Assembly: GCA_964641215.1 (NCBI GenBank) | Contig: CAZXKD010000037.1 | Coordinates: forward strand, 1-18,736 | Length of the DNA stretch: 18,736 nt | Origin: 13-1-40CM-70-15 sp964641215 | Lineage (GTDB): Bacteria > Gemmatimonadota > Gemmatimonadetes > Gemmatimonadales > GWC2-71-9 | Reading direction: 5' to 3' | Shown here: in pieces, positions 1 to 7,640 of the stretch | Position numbering within the stretch: position 1 is the stretch's first letter | Layout of the letters: every line of letters starts with the position of its first letter | Program-made: the position numbers and the translations under genes | Notes under the pieces: model-generated | What the model was told of the DNA's origin: nothing | What the model saw: only the letters and a program-made list of their open reading frames with translations | Databases searched by the model: none

Positions 1-8
1 ACGCACGG

Positions 9-34
9 GAGCGGCGAGGGCGACCTCGCCGCTC
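9..34. terminator. Perfect 11-bp hairpin, possible terminator
   Basis: An 11-bp arm (GAGCGGCGAGG, 9-19) is followed by the 4-nt loop GCGA and its exact reverse complement (24-34). On the plus strand the stem is followed by TTGTGTT, a weak T-rich tail, so it would best end a plus-strand transcript entering from the left. On the minus strand it lies just past the ptsN stop but has no T-tract, so it may act as a 3'-end stabiliser there. A bidirectional role is inference. Confidence 0.55.
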
Positions 35-44
35 TTGTGTTCGG

Positions 45-497
45 CTAGATGTTCTTCTCCTCGAGCAGCTTCAGAAACTCCGCGGGCGCGTTGAGCTTCG
101 CCAAGCGGTCGGGAACATCCGCCTCTTTGGCGAACTGGGCGATCTTGCCGAGGACTGGGAGGTACTGGTTCGAGACCTCGAGGGGAGGGGCGACGATCAA
201 GAAGAAGTAGTGCACCGGCTTGTCGTCGATCGCCTTGAAGTCGATGCCTTCGAGCTTGCGCCCGAAGGCGACGCGCAGCTGGTTGACAACGAGCGAGCGG
301 CAGTGCGGAATCGCGATGGACTGGCCGATGCCGGTGGAGCCCAGGGTCTCGCGCCGCTTCAGCATCTTGAACAGCATCGCGTCGGCCTTCTCGTCGAGCC
401 TCAGCAAGCCGACCAGCTCCTTCAAGGCGGCGTCCTTGGTGGTGCTCTGAAGCTGGAGATTGATCGCGTCTTCCGAGAAGAACTCGCGCAGCCGCAC
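45..497 (-). CDS. ptsN: PTS EIIA(Ntr)-type phosphocarrier domain protein (PtsN-like)
   Basis: This 150-aa protein is a single EIIA domain of the fructose/mannitol/nitrogen family, the usual length for PtsN. The phosphorylatable histidine sits in the signature IAIPHCR (His65), preceded by the conserved ETLGSTGIG loop (50-58). The protein has no EIIB or EIIC domain and no membrane segment. It therefore looks like a cytoplasmic regulatory phosphocarrier rather than a sugar-transporter subunit; EIIA(Ntr) proteins typically receive phosphate through PtsP and NPr and act on potassium, nitrogen or stress regulators. The start is GTG at 497; a CCGGAG Shine-Dalgarno-like stretch lies at 508-513, 10 nt upstream. 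The gene is divergent from dusB. No PTS partner is visible, so the regulatory target is unknown. The family is clear; PtsN as opposed to a fructose-type IIA is likely but not proven. Confidence 0.88.
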   Translation of the reverse strand: MRLREFFSEDAINLQLQSTTKDAALKELVGLLRLDEKADAMLFKMLKRRETLGSTGIGQSIAIPHCRSLVVNQLRVAFGRKLEGIDFKAIDDKPVHYFFLIVAPPLEVSNQYLPVLGKIAQFAKEADVPDRLAKLNAPAEFLKLLEEKNI

Positions 498-530
498 GGG
501 CGGATGGCTCCGGTCAGGTTTCGGGCGCGT

Positions 531-559
531 AACGTAATGGCTGGTTGCTCGCCGCGCAA
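531..559 (-). promoter_or_regulatory. Candidate ptsN promoter
   Basis: On the minus strand, TTGCGC (559-554) and TACGTT (536-531) are separated by 17 bp. The predicted +1 is near 524, giving a leader of about 27 nt before the GTG at 497. Its -35 region is interleaved with that of the opposing dusB promoter. Placement is by eye and untested. Confidence 0.5.
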
Positions 560-573
560 CGCGTCATTACGTT
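545..573 (+). promoter_or_regulatory. Candidate dusB-larB promoter, leaderless
   Basis: TTGCTC (545-550) and TACGTT (568-573) are separated by 17 bp. Counting the -10 box as -12 to -7 puts +1 at about 580, one base before the dusB ATG at 581. No Shine-Dalgarno sequence precedes that ATG, which agrees with a leaderless message. Confidence 0.5.
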
Positions 574-580
574 GTCGTGC

Positions 581-1546
581 ATGCGGTTCCCGTATCCCGT
601 GGCCCATGAGGTCCCGCTCATCGTCGCTCCCATGTCGGGGGTCTCGGAGTCACCGTTCCGGCTGCTGTGCCGCCAGTTCGGAGCGGACGCCGTGGTGTCG
701 GAGTTCATCTCGGCGGTGGGCATCGCGCGCGGCATCGACCGCGTGTTGGAAGAAGGCAAGTTCCAGCCGGCTGAGCGTCCGTACGGCGTCCAGATTTACG
801 GCGCCGAGCCTGCCGTCATGGCGCGGGCGGCGGCGCTCGTCAGCGAGCTGTTTCACCCGGACTTCCTCGACATCAACTTCGGCTGCCCCGTCAAGAAAGT
901 CGTCAAGAACAACGGCGGCTCCGGATGCCTGAAGGATCTCACGCTGGTGCAGGGGATCATCCGCGCCGTGCGTGCAGCCACCGACCTGCCCGTCACCGTG
1001 AAGATCCGGAGCGGCTGGGACGAGGCGCAGCGTGATCCCGTGGGCATCGCCCTGCGCTGCCGCGAGGCGGGCGCGCAGGCACTCACGCTCCACGCCCGCA
1101 CCCGCACCCAAATGTTCTCCGGGCGGGCCGCCTGGGACGAAATTGCCCGCGTGGTCGACGCGCTCGACGTCCCGGTGATCGGCAACGGAGACATCCTGAC
1201 GGCTGAGGACATCCTCGCGATGCGACGCCAGACGGGCTGTGCCGGCATCATGGTCGCCCGGGGCTCGTTCGGGAATCCGTGGATCTTCGCCCAGGGGCGC
1301 GATCTGCTCATGGGGAGGCCCAAGCGGCCCGATCCCACGGCGGCGGAGCGGTTCGCGGTCGCCCTGGAGCATGCCCGCCTGGCGTTGCGCCTCCAGGGCG
1401 ACACGCGCAAGACCGCCCTCGAGTTCCGGAAGCATTTCGGGTGGTACAGCCGCGGGGTACCGGGGGCGGCGGCGCTGCGTGAGCGGCTCTTCCGGATCGA
1501 GTCCATGGCCGAGGCGGAAGCCATCTTTCTGCAGGCGGCCGCATGA
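581..1546 (+). CDS. dusB: tRNA-dihydrouridine synthase, DusB type
   Basis: An FMN-dependent TIM-barrel enzyme that reduces uridine in the tRNA D-loop to dihydrouridine. From the ATG at 581 it has 321 aa, normal for DusB. Visible motifs are the N-terminal LIVAPMSGVSESPFR (13-27), the FMN/substrate strand YGVQIYG, the catalytic Cys102 in INFGCPVKKV, VTVKIRSGWD, the LHARTRTQMFSG tRNA-contact segment, VIGNGDI, and MVARGSFGNPW for phosphate binding. A longer reading from TTG at 545 adds 12 residues with no family similarity and overlaps the proposed -35 box, so ATG 581 is preferred. There is no Shine-Dalgarno site; the mRNA may be leaderless. Its stop overlaps the larB start (ATGA, 1543-1546), so the two are probably co-translated. 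Classification as DusB rather than DusA or DusC rests on overall motif style. Confidence 0.93.
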   Translation: MRFPYPVAHEVPLIVAPMSGVSESPFRLLCRQFGADAVVSEFISAVGIARGIDRVLEEGKFQPAERPYGVQIYGAEPAVMARAAALVSELFHPDFLDINFGCPVKKVVKNNGGSGCLKDLTLVQGIIRAVRAATDLPVTVKIRSGWDEAQRDPVGIALRCREAGAQALTLHARTRTQMFSGRAAWDEIARVVDALDVPVIGNGDILTAEDILAMRRQTGCAGIMVARGSFGNPWIFAQGRDLLMGRPKRPDPTAAERFAVALEHARLALRLQGDTRKTALEFRKHFGWYSRGVPGAAALRERLFRIESMAEAEAIFLQAAA

Positions 1547-2283
1547 GCGTCGGCCGCTCGGACAGTGGGACGGTCGGACCGATCGACCTCAATGAGATGC
1601 GCCCCCTGCTCGAGCGCCTTCCCTTCGCCACGATCGATCACCTCCGGCCCGTTACCCAAGGGCACCAGGAAGTGATTTTTTGCCCGGGCAAGACGCCGGA
1701 GCAGGTGGTGGCGATCGCCGAGCGGCTGGAGCGAGCGGGGAACGACGGTGGGACGGGCACGTTCCTCGCCACGCGCGTTGCGGCCTCCCATCGCGACGCA
1801 TTGGTGGCGCGCTTCCCACGAGTAGAGGTGAACGCGCTCGGCCGCACGGTGTACCTGGCCCCCGATCCTGAGCCCGCGCCCACGGGGCGTGGCACCGTCC
1901 TGGTCGTGACCGCCGGCACGAGCGACCTGCCGGTCGCCGAGGAGGCGGCCGTCACGGCACGCGCGTTGAAGAACCGGGTGGAGCGCCTCACGGACGTCGG
2001 CGTGGCCGGCCTGCACCGCATCCTCAGTCAGACCGATGTGCTGCGCAACGCGGCGGTCATCATCGTAGTGGCGGGCATGGAAGGGGCGCTGCCAAGCGTG
2101 GTGGGCGGTCTGGTGAAGGTCCCCGTGATCGCGGTACCGACCAGCGTGGGGTACGGCGCCTCCTTCGGCGGCCTCGCCGCCCTCCTCGGGATGCTCAACT
2201 CGTGCGCGTCCGGCGTCACCGTGGTCAATATCGACAACGGGTTCGGCGCCGCCGCCGCCGCGAGCCGCATCAATCACACCTGA
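1543..2283 (+). CDS. larB: LarB, nickel-pincer cofactor biosynthesis carboxylase/hydrolase
   Basis: This 246-aa protein has the LarB layout. An N-terminal segment contains QEVIFCPGKTPEQVV (42-56). A C-terminal PurE-like domain carries VTAGTSDLPVAEEAAVTA (122-139), VVAGMEGALPSVVGGLV (175-191), VPTSVGYGASFGGLAALLG (198-216), NSCASGVTVVNIDNGFGA (219-236). LarB carboxylates nicotinic acid adenine dinucleotide and hydrolyses the phosphoanhydride, the first step toward the nickel-pincer nucleotide of lactate racemase and related racemases. Cys221 in NSCASG matches the family's reactive cysteine. The homology to PurE is real, but the N-terminal half and NIDNGFGA signature exclude PurE itself. It overlaps dusB by 4 nt (ATGA). 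Neither larC, larE nor a larA-like racemase lies in the window, so the client enzyme is unknown. Confidence 0.93.
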   Translation: MSVGRSDSGTVGPIDLNEMRPLLERLPFATIDHLRPVTQGHQEVIFCPGKTPEQVVAIAERLERAGNDGGTGTFLATRVAASHRDALVARFPRVEVNALGRTVYLAPDPEPAPTGRGTVLVVTAGTSDLPVAEEAAVTARALKNRVERLTDVGVAGLHRILSQTDVLRNAAVIIVVAGMEGALPSVVGGLVKVPVIAVPTSVGYGASFGGLAALLGMLNSCASGVTVVNIDNGFGAAAAASRINHT

Positions 2284-2295
2284 AGCATCGCCGAG

Positions 2296-2324
2296 TTGAA
2301 ATCGCGGGCGGAGCGCACTAGGTT
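2296..2324 (+). promoter_or_regulatory. Candidate ssrA promoter
   Basis: TTGAAA (2296-2301) and TAGGTT (2319-2324) are separated by 17 bp, with +1 near 2331. That is about 21 nt before the mature tmRNA 5' end, which leaves a short leader for RNase P to remove. The -10 box is the same hexamer as in the trpD and Yip1-gene candidates. Confidence 0.55.
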
Positions 2325-2351
2325 CCGGCGCGAAGGGAGCGAGGAAGACGG

Positions 2352-2706
2352 GGGGGCGACAGGTTTCGACGGGTTTGACGAGGGGATCGCGGCGTGCCCA
2401 GGGTCTCAGTCACCTGGTAAATCCACTGGGAAAGTCACAACTGCCAATTCAAACCTGGCACTGGCTGCGTAAGCTTCGGCTTCACGCACCTGCGTGAGTG
2501 GCAGCCCGCCTGAGGCGGCGCTCACGTATCGCAAAGTCGGGCTGGCGTGATCTGGGGCCTCAACGGGTCACGTAAGAGCTAGCAGAGGCTCGTTGCTGCC
2601 GAGGCCGGCGAGGCGCCGAGGTGGCGAGACTACCAAGCGTCGCCTACGCACGTAGAGGTGGTTTCGGAGTCTGGCTCGGACCGGGGTTCGATTCCCCGCG
2701 CCTCCA
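2352..2706 (+). ncRNA. ssrA: Transfer-messenger RNA (tmRNA)
   Basis: The gene begins with GGGGGCGACAGGTTTCGACG, the classic tmRNA 5' end. It closes with a T-arm (stem CGGGG 2682-2686 with CCCCG 2694-2698, loop TTCGATT) and the 3' acceptor strand CGCCTCC (2699-2705). This pairs with GGGGGCG (2352-2358) through seven pairs including one G-U. A2706 is the discriminator; CCA is not encoded, since TGG follows. At about 355 nt the molecule is a normal one-piece tmRNA. With SmpB it rescues stalled ribosomes and tags their products for proteolysis. It lies downstream of larB with its own promoter candidate and ends against a hairpin. SmpB is not in the window. A tRNA gene is excluded because the 5' half lies about 330 nt away and an internal tag frame is present. 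Confidence 0.95.
2443..2472 (+). other. tmRNA proteolysis-tag reading frame (ANSNLALAA)
   Basis: Inside ssrA, GCC AAT TCA AAC CTG GCA CTG GCT GCG TAA reads ANSNLALAA and ends with the LALAA that ClpXP-type proteases recognise. The stop falls at the base of a short hairpin (GCGTAAGC, TTCG loop, GCTTCACGC), as in other tmRNAs. The resume codon is taken as GCC at 2443. The two preceding codons, ACA ACT, are in frame, so a tag longer by one or two residues cannot be excluded. Confidence 0.8.
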
Positions 2707-2710
2707 TGGG

Positions 2711-2775
2711 CGGAAAACGGGAAACGTGACACGGGACACGTGCCCCACGTTTCCCGTTTCTCGTTTCTCGGTTGC
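2711..2775. repeat. Degenerate 7-bp repeat tract downstream of ssrA
   Basis: The stretch divides into heptamers all starting with CG: CGGAAAA, CGGGAAA, CGTGACA, CGGGACA, CGTGCCC, then after a 2-nt break (CA) CGTTTCC, CGTTTCT, CGTTTCT, CGGTTGC. The two halves are partly reverse complementary, which creates the hairpin annotated separately. Three further degenerate heptamers (TTGTGGG, TTTCGGG, ATTGCGG) follow at 2780-2800. No gene is supported here. Confidence 0.75.
2715..2759 (+). terminator. Probable ssrA terminator hairpin
   Basis: AAACGGGAAACGTG (2715-2728) is the exact reverse complement of CACGTTTCCCGTTT (2746-2759), a 14-bp stem with a 17-nt loop, 9 nt past the tmRNA 3' end. It is followed by CTCGTTTCTCGG, only moderately T-rich. 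It could terminate ssrA or protect its precursor. The arms are also heptamer repeats, so the symmetry may be partly a by-product of the repeat. Confidence 0.55.
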
Positions 2776-2794
2776 CCGCTTGTGGGTTTCGGGA

Positions 2795-2822
2795 TTGCGG
2801 AGTGAAGGGGCCGGTGTAGGTT
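2795..2822 (+). promoter_or_regulatory. Candidate promoter of the Yip1-family gene
   Basis: TTGCGG (2795-2800) and TAGGTT (2817-2822) are separated by 16 bp, with +1 near 2829. The mRNA would then have a leader of about 51 nt made mostly of AATCCGC repeats. This is the weakest of the promoter calls because its -35 box lies inside a repeat unit. Confidence 0.35.
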
Positions 2823-2832
2823 CTTGCCGTCC

Positions 2833-2867
2833 AATCCGCAATCCACAATCCGCAGTCCGCAATCCGC
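2833..2867 (+). repeat. Five tandem AATCCGC heptamers
   Basis: Units are AATCCGC, AATCCAC, AATCCGC, AGTCCGC, AATCCGC at 2833-2867, ending 3 nt before the GGAGG Shine-Dalgarno site of the next gene. TCCGCAATCC (2835-2844) is the reverse complement of GGATTGCGGA (2792-2801), so a hairpin with the upstream degenerate copies is possible in DNA. Read on the minus strand the repeat encodes ADCGLRI-like heptapeptides, which is an artefact and not a gene. Confidence 0.85.
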
Positions 2868-2879
2868 AATGGAGGTTCC

Positions 2880-3556
2880 GTGGGCGCAGCGCTGGATCTG
2901 TTGAACGTGCTGTTCGAGCCGACGGCGGTGTTCGAACGCGTGCGTGAAAAGCCGAAGTTCCTGGTGCCGTTCCTCGCCCTCGCCGTCGTTCTCGCCATCA
3001 CCGTCGTCCTGATGATGCCGTATCAGCACGCCGCGATGGCGGAGCGAATGGCCCAGATGCTACAGCAGAATCCTCAGGCAGCAGCGGCGATCCAGAATGC
3101 CCAGAAGTTTGCGTTCTTGGGAGTCGTGATCGCCCCGATCTTCTTCGCGATCATCCTGCTGCTGATCGCGGCGATACTCTGGGTCCTCGTCTCGCTGTTC
3201 AGCGGAGAGGGCAGGTTCTCCGTCTTGCTCAGTCTGGCGACCTATGCGTCGGTGCCGGGGATTCTGCTGCAGATCGCCACCATCGTGGTGCTGATGATCA
3301 AGGGCGTGGCCGCGGTCACGTCCCCAGCCGATCTTCAACCCGCGCTTGGCCTCGATTTGCTGGCGCCCGGTGCGACCGGTTTCGTGCTGGCGTGCCTCGC
3401 CGGTATCAACCCGTTCTCGTTGTGGGGGGCGTTCCTGACCGCCACGGGGGTCGCGGTGACGCACAAGACGTCCAAGGGCACGGCGTGGACGATAGCCGTG
3501 ATCATGCTGGTGTTCAGTGTACTGCTGCGGGCCGTCTTCGTCGGGTTCGGAAACCG

Positions 3557-3560
<4 letters not shown>
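2880..3560 (+). CDS. Yip1-family multi-pass membrane protein
   Basis: This 226-aa integral membrane protein matches the Yip1/YIP1-domain style: a short amphipathic N-terminus (DLLNVLFEPTAVFERVREKP, 6-25), then about five hydrophobic segments near residues 27-46, 76-107 (long, perhaps two helices), 112-145, 164-195 and 200-223. A soluble loop (47-75) is rich in Met, Gln and Ala. The N-terminal FEPTAVFERV and the INPFSLWGAFLTATGV segment are typical of bacterial members. No catalytic residues are recognisable, and the function of bacterial Yip1 proteins is not established. The start is GTG 2880, supported by GGAGG at 2871-2875 with a 4-nt spacer. Its stop (TAG 3558-3560) interlocks with the ppdK stop on the other strand. 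Family assignment is good; the role is unknown. Confidence 0.8.
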
Positions 3561-6220
<2,660 letters not shown>

Positions 6221-6231
6221 GGCCGCCCGGC

Positions 6232-7632
6232 TTAGACGGGAACGGCGGTGACCAACGGCGCCGCGTGACGGGACGTGGTCAGGTCGTCTGGGATGGCGGT
6301 CGGGTATTCCCCGGAGAAGCAGGCGTGGCAGAACTGCGCGGGGTCGCCGCCGGCGGCCCGCAGCATGCCGGTGAGTGACAGATACCCGAGTGTGTCCACG
6401 CCCAGGTGCTGCCGGATCTCTTCGACGGCGTTGCTCGACGCAATCAGTTCGTTGCGGCTGGGCGTGTCGATCCCGTAGTAGCAGGGACCCGTGATGGGTG
6501 GCGAGGCGACCCGGAAGTGGACCTGGACCGCGCCGGCCTGGCGGATCATCTGCACCAGGCCCTTGCTCGTCGTGCCGCGCACCAGGGAGTCGTCCACGAC
6601 GACGACGTTCCGGCCCTGGAGCACTTCGCGCACGGGATTGAACTTGATCCTGACCTTCGCATTGCGGACGGCCTGGGCGGGGTGGATGAACGTGCGCCCC
6701 ACGTAATGGTTGCGGATCAGGGCGTGCTCGAGCTTGATACCGGCTTCCTCCGCGTAGCCGAGGGCCATCGCGTTGGAGCTGTCCGGGACGCTGAACACAC
6801 AGTCGGCCCCGGGCGCGGGGTGCTCCCGGGCGAGCTCGCGGCCCAGCGCCCGACGCACCCGGTCCACCGAACGACCGAAGATCGTGCTGTCGGGACGCGA
6901 GAAGTAGACCAGTTCGAAGATACAGCGCCGATGGGGTCTGGGTGGCAGCGACGGCAGCTGGTCCACGTCGCCGTCGTGGATGCGCAGGAACTCGCCGGGG
7001 TGCAGCTCCCGCACCGGGGTGGCGCCGATCAGGTCGAGCGCGCACGTCTCCGAGACCACGACGTGCCCGGCACCGAGGCGGCCCAGCCACAGGGGCCGGA
7101 ATCCCCGCGAGTCCACGATGGCGTACAACGTGCGGCCGACGGTGATCACGAGTGAATACGCCCCCTCGACCCGCTCGAACGCGTCCATCAGCTGGTCTTC
7201 GGGCTCGCGCGCCTCGGAGCGCGCGATCAGGTGCACCAACACTTCGCTGTCCGACGACGTCTGGAAAATGGAGCCCTTGGCGACCAGGTCTGCGCGCAGC
7301 CGGCTGGCGTTGGTGAGGTTGCCGTTGTGGCCGAGCGCGAGCGGACCCTCGCGGTAGCGGGCGAGCACCGGCTGGGCGTTGGCGAGGACGGAGGTGCCGG
7401 CAGTCGAATAGCGGGTGTGGCCGATCGCCACGTCGCCCGGCAAGCCGGCGAGGACCTGCTCGCTGAAGACCTCGCCGACCAGTCCCATGCCGCGGTGGGA
7501 GCGGGCGACGCCCTCGCCATCCACGGCCACGATCCCGGCCGACTCCTGGCCCCGGTGCTGCAGGCTGTAGAGGCCGAGGTAGGCGAGTCGCGCCGCGTCA
7601 GGGACGCCTGAGACACCGATGATGCCGCACAT
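6232..7632 (-). CDS. purF: Amidophosphoribosyltransferase
   Basis: This 466-aa enzyme makes phosphoribosylamine from PRPP and glutamine, the committed step of purine synthesis. The N-terminal Ntn glutaminase starts MCGIIGV, so Cys2 becomes the nucleophile after Met removal, followed by LYSLQHRGQESAGI (21-34), HTRYSTAG (72-79) and GHNGNLTN (101-108). The phosphoribosyltransferase domain has the PRPP loop VVVVDDSLVRGTTS (343-356). Four cysteines (237 in CIFELVYFSRPDS, 384 in GPCYYGIDT, 435 and 438 in FCHACF) fit the [4Fe-4S] ligands of the Bacillus-type enzyme. Unlike the B. subtilis protein there is no propeptide before Cys2. It begins 8 nt after the purL stop with only a weak GGGCGG ribosome site, and ends 11 nt before ppdK. 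Confidence 0.96.
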   Translation of the reverse strand: MCGIIGVSGVPDAARLAYLGLYSLQHRGQESAGIVAVDGEGVARSHRGMGLVGEVFSEQVLAGLPGDVAIGHTRYSTAGTSVLANAQPVLARYREGPLALGHNGNLTNASRLRADLVAKGSIFQTSSDSEVLVHLIARSEAREPEDQLMDAFERVEGAYSLVITVGRTLYAIVDSRGFRPLWLGRLGAGHVVVSETCALDLIGATPVRELHPGEFLRIHDGDVDQLPSLPPRPHRRCIFELVYFSRPDSTIFGRSVDRVRRALGRELAREHPAPGADCVFSVPDSSNAMALGYAEEAGIKLEHALIRNHYVGRTFIHPAQAVRNAKVRIKFNPVREVLQGRNVVVVDDSLVRGTTSKGLVQMIRQAGAVQVHFRVASPPITGPCYYGIDTPSRNELIASSNAVEEIRQHLGVDTLGYLSLTGMLRAAGGDPAQFCHACFSGEYPTAIPDDLTTSRHAAPLVTAVPV

Positions 7633-7640
7633 GCCGCCCG

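Larger units (their letters stand above)
531..573. repeat. Interrupted inverted repeat between divergent ptsN and dusB
   Basis: AACGTAATG (531-539) is the exact reverse complement of CATTACGTT (565-573). Around the same centre (552), TTGC (545-548) mirrors GCAA (556-559). The dyad arms coincide with the -10 and -35 boxes proposed for the two divergent promoters. The symmetry may simply be two mirror-image promoters, or it may be an operator for a shared regulator. Confidence 0.7.

Noticed and set aside
853..2277. 474-codon minus-strand open frame
   Set aside because: It spans the dusB-larB overlap antisense and has low-complexity Arg/Ala content with no motif.
1543..2283. Second purine carboxylase PurE
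   Set aside because: The C-terminal domain is PurE-like, but the extra N-terminal half and NIDNGFGA signature identify LarB.
2682..2706. Possible separate tRNA 3' end
   Set aside because: The T-arm and acceptor strand pair with 2352-2358, and the 5' part with the tag frame shows it is the 3' domain of tmRNA.
2568..3029. Minus-strand frames with ADCGLRI-type repeats
   Set aside because: The peptide repeat is just the 7-bp DNA repeat read in frame, and the frames cross ssrA and the Yip1-family gene.
3500..3556. Terminator after ppdK
   Set aside because: Only a 4-bp GGTT/AACC stem with loop TCCG is present, with no T-tract, too weak to call.
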